From Liolophura sinensis (Eukaryota > Mollusca > Polyplacophora > Chitonida > Chitonidae): 60,265 nucleotides of DNA. The stretch lies in the NCBI RefSeq assembly GCF_032854445.1, contig NW_027018191.1, positions 1-60,265 of the forward strand, in the 5' to 3' direction. The translations under genes and the position numbers were made by a program. Below are positions 12,865 to 24,585 of this stretch, piece after piece; the stretch's first letter is position 1, and every line of letters starts with the position of its first letter. A model generated the notes under the pieces. The model was given only the letters and a program-made list of their open reading frames with translations, was not told the origin of the DNA and searched no databases.

Positions 12865-15800
12865 ATGATGTCAAGATCACGTGCCCAGCAACGGCTCTTA
12901 ATCCATGGAAACCATAGAAATTTGCAATTTTTCAACAGCTGGAGATGCCTGGCCCAATTGCGCATCTTTTGGCACCTTATTGATGTGGGTCAGTGTTCAA
13001 TTGTACTTTTTACAGCGGACTGTATCAAGTACCTTGTGTTTTTTTATATACAAATGGTGTGGTTTTTCTACATGTAGATAAAGACATTGAGTTTGTCTTC
13101 GACTTAGAAGTAAGACATTTGCTGGGTGAGTTAAATGGGCTTGGCCCAAAGATTTGACGTCGTCTGGGCTACCGAAGGGCATATAACTTTTAATGAAATG
13201 TTGAACATAGTAATGACCAGTCGCGATTGTACATAGTTAATGTAGCCGATTTCAATTCGCAAAAAGACCAGGCAAAAATCCAAAAGTGGAAAAACTGTTC
13301 CAATGCTGCTGGTAAGAGGCTAATCCGACGTATTTTGTGACGAGAAATCGAATGGTGCAAACCGCGTTGCTCTCCAACCAATACTTTTGGCTGTAGCCAC
13401 AAATGAATAATCAATGATGTCAAGATCACGTGCCCAGCATCGGCTCTTAATCCATGGAAACCAAGGAAATTTGCAATTTTTCAACAGCTGGAGATGCCTG
13501 TCCCAATTGCGCATCTTTTGGCACCTTATTGATGTGGGTCAGTGTTCAATTGTACTTTTTACAGCAGACTGTATCAAGTACCTTGTGTTTATTTATATAC
13601 AAATGGTGTGGTTTTTCTACATGTAGATAAGGACATTGAGATTGTCTTCGACTTAGGAGTAAGACATTTGCTGGGTGAGTTAAATGGGCTTGGCCCAAAG
13701 ATTTGACGTCGTCTGGGCTACCGAAGGGCACATAACTTATAATGAAAAGTTGAATATAGTAATGACCAGTCGCGATTGTACATAGTTAATGTAGCCGATT
13801 TCAATTAGCAAAAAGACCAGGCAAAAATCCAATAGTGGAAAAACTGTTCCAATGCTGCTGGTAAGAGGCTAATCCGACGTATTTTGTGACGAGAAATCGA
13901 ATGGTGCAAACCGCGTTGCTCTCCGACCAATACTTTTGGCTGTAGCCACAAATGAATAATCAATGATGTCAAGATCACGTGCCCAGCAACGGCTCTTACT
14001 CCATGGAAACCAAGGAAATTTGCAATTTTTCAACACCTGGAGATGCCTGGCACAACTGCGCATCTTTTGGCACTTTATTGATGTATGTCAGTGTTCAATT
14101 GTACTTATTACAGCGGATTGTATCAAGTACCTTGTGTTTTTTTTATATACAAATGGTGTGGTTTTTCTACATGTAGATAAAGACATTGAGTTTGTCTTCG
14201 ACTTAGAAGTAAGACATTTGCTGGGTGAGTTAAATGGGCTTGGCCCAAAGATTTGACGTCGTCTGGGCTACCGAAGGGCACATAACTTATAATGAAAAAT
14301 TAAATATATATAATGAGCAGTCGCGATTGTACATAGTTAATGTAGCCGATTTCAATTAGCAAAAAGACCAGGCAAAAATCCAAAAGTGGAAAAACTGTTC
14401 CAATGCTGCTGGTAAGAGGCTAATCCGACGTATTTTGTGACGAGAAATCGAATGGTGCAAACCGCGTTGCTCTCCGACCAATACTTTTGGCTGTAGCCAC
14501 AAATGAATAATCAATGATGTCAAGATCACGTGCCCAGCAACGGCTCTTAATCATGGAAACCAAGGAAATTTGCAATTTTTTCAACAGCTGGAGATGCCTG
14601 GCCCAATTGCGCATCTTTTGGCACCTTATTGATGTGGGTCAGTGTTCAATTGTACTTTTTCACAGCGGACTGTATCAAGTACCTTGTGTTTTTTTATATA
14701 CAAATGGTGTGGTTTTTCTACATGTAGATAAAGACATTGAGTTTGTCTTCGACTTAGGAGTAAGACATTTGCTGGGTGAGTTAATGGGCTTGGCCCAAAG
14801 ATTTGACGTCGTCTGGGCTACCGAAGGGCACATAACTTATAATGAAATGTTGAATATAGTAATGACCAGTCGCGATTGTACATAGTTAATGTAGCCGATT
14901 TCAATTCGCAAAAAGACCAGCAAAAATCCAAAAGTGGAAAAACTGTTCTAATTCTGCTGGTAAGAGACTAATCCGACGTATTTTGTGACGAGAAATCGAA
15001 TGGTGCAAACCGCGTTGCTCTCCGACCAATACTTTTGGCTGTAGCCACAAATGAATAATCAATTGATGTCAAGATCACGTGCCCAGCATCGGCTCTTAAT
15101 CCATGGAAACCATAGAAATTTGCAATTTTTCAACAGCTGGAGATGCCTGTCCCAATTGCGCATCTTTTGGCACCTTATTGATGTGGGTCAGTGTTCAATT
15201 GTACTTTTTACAGCAGACTGTATCAAGTACCTTGTGTTTTTTTATATACAAATGGTGTGGTTTTTCTACATGTAGATAAGGACATTGAGATTGTCTTCGA
15301 CTTAGGAGTAAGACATTTGCTGGGTGAGTTAAATGGGCTTGGCCCAAAGATTTGACGTCGTCTGGGCTACCGAAGGGCACATAACTTATAATGAAAAGTT
15401 GAATATAGTAATGACCAGTCGCGATTGTACATAGTTAATGTAGCCGATTTCAATTAGCAAAAAGACCAGGCAAAAATCCAATAGAGGAAAAACTGTTCCA
15501 ATGCTGCTGGTAAGAGGCTAATCCGACGTATTTTGTGACGAGAAATCGAATGGTGCAAACCGCGTTGCTCTCCGACCAATACTTTTCGCTGTAGCCACAA
15601 ATGAATAATCAATGATGTCAAGATCACGTGCCCAGCAACGGCTCTTACTCCATGGAAACCAAGGAAATTTGCAATTTTTCAACACCTGGAGATGCCTGGC
15701 CCAATTGCGCATCTTTTGGCACCTTATTGATGTGGGTCAGTGTTCAATTGTACTTTTTACAGCGGACTGTATCAAGTACCTTGAGTTTTTTTTATATACA

Positions 15801-17217
15801 AATGGTGTGGTTTTTCTACATGTAGATAAAGACATTGAGTTTGTCTTCGACTTAGAAGTAAGACATTTGCTGGGTGAGTTAAATTGGCTTGGCCAAAGAT
15901 TTGACGTCGTCTGGGCTACCGATGGGCACAAAACTTGTAATGAAAAGTTGAATATAGTAATGACCAGTCGCGATTGTACATAGTTAATGTAGCCGATTTC
16001 AATTCGCAAAAAGACCAGGCAAAAATCCAAAAGTGAAAAAACTGTTCCAATGCTGCTGGTAAGAGGCTAATCCGACGTATTTTGTGACGAGAAATCGAAT
16101 GGTGCAAACCGCGTTGCTCTCCGACCAATACTATTGGCTGTAGCCACAAATGAATAATCAATGATGTCAAGATCACGTGCCCACCAACGGCTCTTAATCC
16201 ATGGAAACCATAGAAGTTTGCAATTTTTCAACAGCTGGAGATGCCTGGCACAATTGCGCATCTTTTGGCACCTTATTGATGTGGGTCAGTGTTCAATTGT
16301 ACTTTTTACAGCAGACTGTATCAAGTACCTTGTGTTTTTTTATATACAAATGGTGTGGTTTTTCTACATGTAGATAAAGACATTGAGTTTGTCTTCGACT
16401 TAGAAGTAAGACATTTGCTGGGTGAGTTAAATGGGCTTGGCCCAAAGATTTGACGTCGTCTGGGCTACCGAAGGGCACATAACTTATAATGAAAAGTTGA
16501 ATATAGTAATGAGCAGTCGCGATTGTACATAGTTAATGTAGCCGATTTCAATTCGCAAAAAGACCAGGCAAAAATCCAAAAGTGGAAAAACTGTTCCAAT
16601 GCTGCTGGTAAGAGACTAATCCGACGTATTTTGTGACGAGAAATCGAATGGTGCAAACCGCGTTGCTCTCCGACCAATACTTTTGGCTGTAGCCACAAAT
16701 GAATAATCAATGATGTCATAGAAATTTGCAATTTTTCAACAGCTGGAGATGCCTGGCCCAATTGCGCATCTTTTGGCACCTTATTGATGTGGGTCAGTGT
16801 TCAATTGTACTTTTTACAGCAGACTGTATCAAGTACCTTGTGTTTTTTTATATACAAATGGTGTGGTTTTTCTACATGTAGATAAAGACATTGAGTTTGT
16901 CTTCGACTTAGAAGTAAGACATTTGCTGGGTGAGTTAAATGGGCTTGGCCCAAAGATTTGACGTCGTCTGGGCTACCGAAGGGCACATAACTTATAATGA
17001 AAAGTTGAATATAGTAATGAGCAGTCGCGATTGTACATAGTTAATGTAGCCGATTTCAATTCGCAAAAAGACCAGGCAAAAATCCAAAAGTGGAAAAACT
17101 GTTCCAATGCTGCTGGTAAGAGACTAATCCGACGTATTTTGTGACGAGAAATCGAATGGTGCAAACCGCGTTGCTCTCCGACCAATACTTTTGGCTGTAG
17201 CCACAAATGAATAATCA
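12865..17217 (+). repeat. Rearranged left-subfamily stretch (monomers 24-31)
   Basis: Monomers start at 12865, 13414, 13963, 14514, 15063, 15612, 16161 and 16710 (short). The copies at 13414 and 15063 (1,649 bp apart) share CCCAGCATCGG, CTGTCCC and GACATTGAGATTG, suggesting a duplicated trimer. The copy at 15612 and the one at 18868 (offset 3,256) share CTTTTCGCTG in the preceding segment and CCGATGGGCAC with CTTGTAATG at the end, so HOR spacing persists though the copies have diverged. Several single-base gains and losses lie between 14290 and 15065. Confidence 0.85.
16710..17217 (+). repeat. 508-bp monomer with 41-bp deletion (6)
   Basis: Last deletion copy in the window; junction starting 16712; 5,453 bp after the previous one. 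The next monomer (17218) is again the ACATAC type, as after four of the other five. Confidence 0.93.
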
Positions 17218-20200
17218 ATGATGTCAAGATCACGTGCCCAGCAACGGCTCTTAATCCATGGAAACCATAGAAATTTGCAATTTTTCAACAGCTGGAGATG
17301 CCTGGCCCAATTGCGCATCTTTTGGCACCTTAATGATGTGGGTCAGTGTTCAATTGTACTTTTTACAGCAGACTGTATCAAGTGCCTTGTGTTTTTTTAC
17401 ATACAAATGGTGTGGTTTTCTACATGTAGATAAGGACATTGAGTTTGTCTTCGACTTAGGAGTAAGACATTTGCTGGGTGAGTTAAATAGGCTTGGCCCA
17501 AAGATTTGACGTCGTCTGGGCTACCGAAGGGCACATAACTTATAATGAAAAGTTGAATATAGTAATGACCAGTCGCGATTGTACATAGTTAATGTAGCCG
17601 ATTTCAATTAGCAAAAACACCAGGCAAAAATCCAAAAGTAGAAAAACTGTTCCAATGCTGCTGGTAAGGAGCCTAATCCGACGTATTTTGTGACGAGAAA
17701 TCGAATGGTGCAAACCGCGTTGCTCTCCGACCAATACTCTTGGCTGTAGCCACAAATGAATAATCAATGATGTCAAGATCACGTGCCCAGCAACGGCTCT
17801 TACTCCATGGAAACCATAGAAATTTGCAATTTTTCAACAGCTGGAGATGCCTGGCCCAATTGCGCATCTTTTGGCACCTTATTGATGTGGGTCAGTGTTC
17901 AATTGTACTTTTTACAGCAGACTGTATCAAGTACCTTGTGTTTTTTTTATATACAAATGGTGTGGTTTTTCTACATGTAGATAAAGACATTGAGATTGTC
18001 TTCGACTTAGAAGTAAGACATTTGCTGGGTGAGTTAAATGGGCTTGGCCCAAAGATTTGACGTCGTCTTGGCTACCGAAGGGCACATAACTTATAATGAA
18101 AAGTTGAATATAGTAATGACCAGTCGCGATTGTACATAGTTAATGTAGCCGATTTCAATTAGCAAAAAGACCAGGCAAAAATCCAAAAGTGGAAAAAACT
18201 GTTCCAATGCTGCTGGTAAGAGGCTAATCCGACGTATTTTGTGACGAGAAATCGAATGGTGGAAACCGCGTTGCTCTCCAACCAATACTTTTGGCTGTAG
18301 CCACAAATGAATAATCAATGATGTCAAGATCACGTGCCCAGCAACGGCTCTTATTCCATGGAAACCAAGGAAATTTGCAATTTTTCAACACCTGGAGATG
18401 CCTGGCACAATTGCGCATCTTTTGGCACCTTATTGATGTATGTCAGTGTTCAATTGTACTTGTTACAGCGGATTGTATCAAGTACCTTGTGTTTTTTTTA
18501 TATACAAATGGTGTGGTTTTTCTACATGTAGATAAAGACATTGAGTTTGTCTTCGACTTAGAAGTAAGACATTTGCTGGGTGAGTTAAATGGGCTTGGCC
18601 CAAAGATTTGACGTCGTCTGGGCTACCGAAGGGCACATAACTTATAATGAAAAATTGAATATAGTAATGACCAGTCGCGATTGTACATAGTTAATGTAGC
18701 CGATTTCAATTAGCAAAAAGACCAGGCAAAAATCCAAAAGTGGAAAAACTGTTCCAATGCTGCTGGTAAGAGGCTAATCCGACGTATTTTGTGACGAGAA
18801 ATCGAATGGTGCAAACCGCGTTGCTCTCCGACCAATACTTTTCGCTGTAGCCACAAATGAATAATCAATGATGTCAAGATCACGTGCCCAGCAACGGGCT
18901 CTTACTCCATGGAAACCAAGGAAATTTGCAATTTTTCAACACCTGGAGATGCTGGCCCAATTGCGCATCTTTTGGCACCTATTGATGTGGGTCAGTGTTC
19001 AATTGTACTTTTTACAGCGGACTGTATCAAGTACCTTGTGTTTTTTTTTATATACAAATGGTGTGGTTTTTTCTACATGTAGATAAAGACATTGAGTTTG
19101 TCTTCGACTTAGAAGTAAGACATTTGCTGGGTGAGTTAAATGGGCTTGGCCCAAAGATTTGACGTCGTCTGGGCTACCGATGGGCACATAACTTGTAATG
19201 AAAAGTTGAATATATAGTAATGACCAGTCGCGATTGTACATAGTTAATGTAGCCGATTTCAATTAGCAAAAAGACCAGGCAAAAATCCAAAAGTGGAAAA
19301 ACTGTTCCAATGCTGCTGGTAAGAGGCTAATCCGACGTATTTTGTGACGAGAAATCGAATGGTGCAAACCGCGTTGCTCTCCGACCAATACTTTTGGCTG
19401 TAGCCACAAATGAATAATCATTGATGTCAAGATCACGTGCCCAGCAACGGCTCCTAATCCATGGAAACCATAGAAATTTGCAATTTTTCAACAGCTGGAG
19501 ATGCCTGGCCCAATTGCGCATCTTTTGGCACCTTATTGATGTGGGTCAGTGTTCAATTGTACTTTTTACAGCAGACTGTATCAAGTACCTTGTGTTTTTT
19601 TATATACAAATGGTGTGGTTTTTCTACATGTAGATAAAGACATTGAGTTTGTCTTCGACTTAGAAGTAAGACATTTGCTGGGTGAGTTAAATGGGCTTGG
19701 CCCAAAGATTTGACGTCGTCTGGGCTACCGAAGGGCACATAACTTATAATGAAAAGTTGAATATAGTAATGACCAGTCGCGATTGTACATAGTTAATGTA
19801 GCCGATTTCAATTCGCAAAAAGACCAGGCAAAAATGCAAAAGTGGAAAAACTGTTCCAATGCTGCTGGTAAGAGGCTAATCCGACGTATTTTGTGACGAG
19901 AAATCGAATGGTGGAAACCGCGTTGCTCTCCGACCAATACTTTTGGCTGTAGCCACAAATGAATAATCAATGATGTCAAGATCACGTGCCCAGCAACGGC
20001 TCTTAATCCATGGAAACCATAGAAATTTGCAATTTTTCAACAGCTGGAGATGCCTGGGCCAATTGCGCATCTTTTGGCACCTTATTGATGTGGGTCAGTG
20101 TTCAATTGTACTTTTTACAGCGGACTGTGTCATGTACCTTGTGTTTTTTTTATATACAAATGGTGTGGTTTTTCTACATGTAGATAAAGACATTGAGTTT

Positions 20201-22166
20201 GTCTTCCACTTAGAAGTAAGACATTTGCTGGGTGAGTTAAATAGGCTTGGCCGAAGATTTGACGTCGTCTGGGCTACCGAAGGGCACATAACTTATAATG
20301 AAAAGTTGAATATAGTAATGACCAGTCGCGATTGTACATAGTTAATGTAGCCGATTTCAATTAGCAAAAAGACCAGGCAAAAATCCAAAAGTAGAAAAAC
20401 TATTCCAATGCTGCTGGTAAGAGGCTAATCCGACGTATTTTGTGACGAGAAATCGAATGGTGCAAACCGCGTTGCTCTCCGACCAATACTTTTGGCTGTA
20501 GCCACAAATGAATAATCAATGATGTCAAGATCACGTGCCCAGCAACGGCTTTTAGTCCATGGAAACCATAGAAATTTGCAATTTTTCAACAGCTGGAGAT
20601 GCCTGGCCCAATTGCGCATCTTTTGGCACCTTATTGATGTGGGTCAGTGTTCAATTGTACTTTTTACAGCGGACTGTATCAAGTACCTTGTGTTTTTTTA
20701 TATACAAATGGTGTGGTTTTTCTACATGTAGATAAAGACATTGAGTTTGTCTTCGACTTAGAAGTAAGACATTTGCTGGGTGAGTTAAATGGGCTTGGCC
20801 CAAAGATTTGACGTCGTCTGGGCTACCGAAGGGCACATAACTTATAATGAAAAGTTGAATATAGTAATGAGCAGTCGCGATTGTACATAGTTAATGTAGC
20901 CGATTTCAATTAGCAAAAAGACCAGGCAAAAATCCAAAAGTGGAAAAACTGTTCCAATGCTGCTGGTAAGAGGCTAATCCGACGTATTTTGTGACGAGAA
21001 ATCGAATGGTGCAAACCGCGTTGCTCTCCAACCAATACTTTTCGCTGTAGCCACAAGTGAATAATCAATGATGTCAAGATCACGTGCCCAGCAACGGCTC
21101 TTACTCCATGGAAACCAAGGAAATTTGCAATTTTTCAACAGCTGGAGATGCCTGGCCCAATTGCGCATGCTTTGGCACCTTATTGATGTGGGTCAGTATT
21201 GAATTGTACTTTTCACAGCGGACTGTATCAAGTACCTTGTGTTTTTTTTATATACAAATGGTGTGGTTTTTCTACATGTAGATGAAGACATTGAGTTTGT
21301 CTTCGACTTAGAAGTAAGACATTTGCTGGGTGAGTTAAATGGGCTTGGCCCAAAGATTTGACGTCGTCTGGGCTACCGAAGGGCACATAACTTATAATGA
21401 AAAATTGAATATAGTAATGACCAGTCGCGATTGTACATAGTTAATGTAGCCGATTTCAATTAGCAAAAGGACCAGGCAAAAATCCAAAAGTGGAAAAACT
21501 GTTCCAATGCTGCTGGTAAGAGGCTAATCCGACGTATTTTGTGACGAGAAATCGAATGGTGCAAACCGCGTTGCTCTCCGACCAATACTTTTGGCTGTAG
21601 CCACATATGAATAATCAATGATGTCAAGATCACGTGCCCAGCAACGGCTCTTACTCCATGGAAACCAAAAAAATTTGCAATTTTTCAACACCTGGAGATG
21701 CCTGGCCCAATTGCGCATCTTTTGGCATCTTATTGATGTGGGTCAGTGTTCAATTGTACTTTTTACAGCGGACTGTATCAAGTACCTTGTGTTTTTTTAT
21801 ATACAAATGGTGTGGTTTTTCTACATGTAGATAAAGACATTGAGATTGTCTTCGACTTAGAAGTAAGACATTTGCTGGGTGAGTTAAATGGGCTTGGCCC
21901 AAAGATTTGACGTCGTCTGGGCTACCGAAGGGCACATAACTTATAATGAAAAGTTGAATATAGTAATGACCAGTCGCGATTGTACATAGTTAATGTAGCC
22001 GATTTCAATTCGCAAAAAGACCAGGCAAAAATCCAAAAGTAGAAAAACTGTTCCAATGCTGCTGGTAAGAGGCTAATCCGACGTATTTTGTGACGAGAAA
22101 TCGAATGGTGCAAACCGCGTTGTTCTCCGACCAATACTTTTGGCTGTAGCCACAAATGAATAATCA
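17218..22166 (+). repeat. Irregular left-subfamily stretch (monomers 32-40)
   Basis: Monomers start at 17218, 17767, 18318, 18868, 19421, 19970, 20519, 21068 and 21618. All are full length; the 41-bp deletion form does not occur again to the right. The copy at 17218 is the ACATAC/GATAAGG type that follows a short monomer elsewhere. The copy at 19970 carries GACTGTGTCATGTACC, otherwise seen only at 4195. Small indels cluster at 18890-19215. The last two monomers still carry GCATC/GCATG + TTTTGG-like left-type bases. Confidence 0.85.
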
Positions 22167-23817
22167 ATGATGTCAAGATCACGTGCCCAGCAACGGTTCT
22201 TACTCCATGGAAACCATAGAAATTTGCACTTTTTCAACAGCTGGAGATGCCTGGCCCAATTGCGCATCCTTTGGCACCTTATTGATGTGGGTCAGTGTTC
22301 AATTGTACTTTTTACAGCGGATTGTATCAAGTACCTTTTGTTTTTTTTATATACAAATGGTGTGGTTTATCTACATGTAGATAAAGACATTGAGTTTGTC
22401 TTCGACTTAGAAGTAAGACATTTGCTGGGTGAGTTAAATGAGCTTGGCCCAAAGATTTGACGTCGTCTGGGCTACCGAAGGGCACATAACTTATAATGAA
22501 AAGTTGAATATAGTAATGACCAGTCGCGATTGTACATAGTTAATGTAGCCGATTTCAATTCGCAAAAAGACCAGGCAAAAATCCAAAAGTAGAAAAACTG
22601 TTCCAATGCTGCTGGTAAGAGGCTAATCCGACGTATTTTGTGACGAGAAATCGAATGGTGCAAACCGCGCTGCTCTCCGACCAATACTTTTGGCTGTAGC
22701 CACAAATGAATAATCAATGATGTCAAGATCACGTGCCCAGCAACGGCTCTTACTCCATGAAAACCAAGGAAATTTGCAATTTTTCAACAGCTGGAGATGC
22801 CTGGCCCAATTGCGCATCCTTTGGCACCTTATTGATGTGGGTCAGTGTTCAATTGTACATTTTACAGCGGATTGTATCAAGTACCTTTTGTTTTTTTTGA
22901 TATACAAATGGTGTGGTTTTTCTACATGTAAATAAAGACATTGAGTTTGTCTTCGACTTAGAAGTAAGACATTTGCTGGGTGAGCTAAATCGGCTTGGCC
23001 CAAAGATTTGACGTCGTCTGGGCTACCGAAGGGCACATAACTTATAATGAAATGCTGAATATAGTAATGACCAGTCGCGATTGTACATAGTTAATGTAGC
23101 CGATTTAAATTAGCAAAAAGACCAGGCAAAAATCCAAAAGTGGAAAAACTGTTCCAATGCTGCTGGTAAGAGGCTAATCCGACGTATTTTGTGACGAGAA
23201 ATCGAATGGTGCAAACCGCGTTGCTCTCCGACCAATACTTTTGGCTGTAGCCACAAATGAATAATCAATGATGTCAAGATCACGTGCCCAGCAACGGCTC
23301 TTACTCCATGGAAACCAAGGAAATTTGCAATTTTTCAACAGCTGGAGATGCCTGGCCTAATTGCGCATCTTTCGGCACCTTATTGATGTGGGTCAGTGTT
23401 CAATTGTACTTTTTACAGCGGATTGTATCAAGTACCTTGTGTGTTTTTTATATACAAATGGTGTGGTTTTTCTACATGTAGATAAAGACATTGAGTTTGT
23501 CTTCGACTTAGAAGTAAGACATTTGCTGGGTGAGTTAAATGGGCTTGGCCCAAAGATTTGACGTCGTCTGGGCTACCGAAGGGCACATAACTTATAACGA
23601 AAAGTTGAATATAGTAATGACCAGTCGCGATTGTACATAGTTAATGTAGCCGATTTCAATTCGCAAAAAGACCAGGCAAAAATCCAAAAGTAGAAAAACT
23701 GTTCCAATGCTGCTGGTAAGAGGCTAATCCGACGTATTTTGTGACGAGAAATCGAATGATGCAAACCGCGTTGCTCTCCGACCAATACTTTTGGCTGTAG
23801 CCACAAATGAATAATCA
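22167..23817 (+). repeat. First right-subfamily monomers (41-43)
   Basis: Monomers start at 22167, 22717 and 23268. The copy at 22167 is the first with GCATCCTTTGG, GCGGATTG and GAGTTAAATGAGC together, and has GGTTCTTACTCC with TTTGCACTTTTTC. The copy at 22717 has the TTTTGATATAC form, GAGCTAAAT, GAAATGCTG and GATTTAAATTAGC. The copy at 23268 has GGCCTAATT (T at 23358) and GTGTGTTTTTTATATAC, seen again only at 30971. The block at 22717-24370 recurs at 30420-32069, offset 7,703. Confidence 0.88.
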
Positions 23818-24544
23818 ATGATGTCAAGATCACGTGCCCAGCAACGGCTCTTAATCCATGGAAACCATAGAAATTTGCAATTTTTCAACAGCTGGAGATG
23901 CCTGGCCCAATTGCGCATATTTTGGCACCTTATTGATGTGGGTCAGTGTTCAATTGTACTTTTTTACAGCAGACTGTATCAAGTACCTTGTGTTTTTTTA
24001 TATACAAATGGTGTGGTTTTTCTACATGTAGATAAAGACATTGAGTTTGTCTTCTTCGACTTAGGAGTAATACATTTGCTGGGTGAGTTAAATGGGCTTG
24101 GCCCAAAGATTTGACGTCGTCTGGGCTACCGAAGGGCACATAACTTATAATGAAATGCTGAATATAGTAATGACCAGTCGCGATTGTACATAGTTAATGT
24201 AGCCGATTTCAATTAGCAAAAACACCAGGCAAAAATCCAAAAGTGGAAAAACTGTTAAAATGCTGCTGTCAAGAGGCTAATCCGACGTATTTTGTGACGA
24301 GAAATCGAATGGTGCAAACCGCGTTGCTTTCCGACCAATACTTTTGGCTGTAGCCACAAATGAATAATCAATGATGTCAAGATCACGTGCCCAGCAACGG
24401 CTCTTACTCCATGGAAACCAAGGAAATTTGCAATTTTTCAACAGCTGGAGATGCCTGGCCCAATTGCGCATCCTTTGGCACCTTATTGATGTGGGTCAGT
24501 GTTCAATTGTACTTTTTACAGCGGATTGTATCAAGTACCTTGTG

Positions 24545-24552
24545 TTTTTTTT
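24545..24552 (+). repeat. Length-variable poly(T) tract, one per monomer
   Basis: Each monomer carries GTGT followed by 7, 8 or 9 T and then ATATACAAATGG. Variants insert a G (TTTTGATATAC) or change the flank (TTTTGT, ATAAAC, ACATAC). The length decides which forward reading frame stays open through the second half of the monomer (97, 70 or 72 codons), so open frames switch from copy to copy. That is slippage, not coding constraint. Confidence 0.8.
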
Positions 24553-24573
24553 ATATACAAATGGTGTGGTTTT

Positions 24574-24585
24574 TCTACATGTAGA
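24574..24585. other. Conserved 12-bp perfect palindrome (TCTACATGTAGA), one per monomer
   Basis: TCTACATGTAGA equals its own reverse complement and sits about 204 bp into the monomer, just after the poly(T)/TATATAC segment. It is kept in almost every copy. The rare exceptions include 22930 (GTAAAT), 43827 (CTTCATG), 54289 (ATGTGGA) and 58684 (CTATATG). A perfect dyad this well kept in otherwise drifting repeats could be a protein-binding site or a cruciform-prone site. Function is inferred only, and chance plus homogenisation would also keep it. Confidence 0.6.

Noticed and set aside
16710-17217. Insertion sites or target-site duplications around the short monomers
   Set aside because: The short form is a simple internal deletion with 2-bp microhomology; no inserted sequence or flanking duplication exists.
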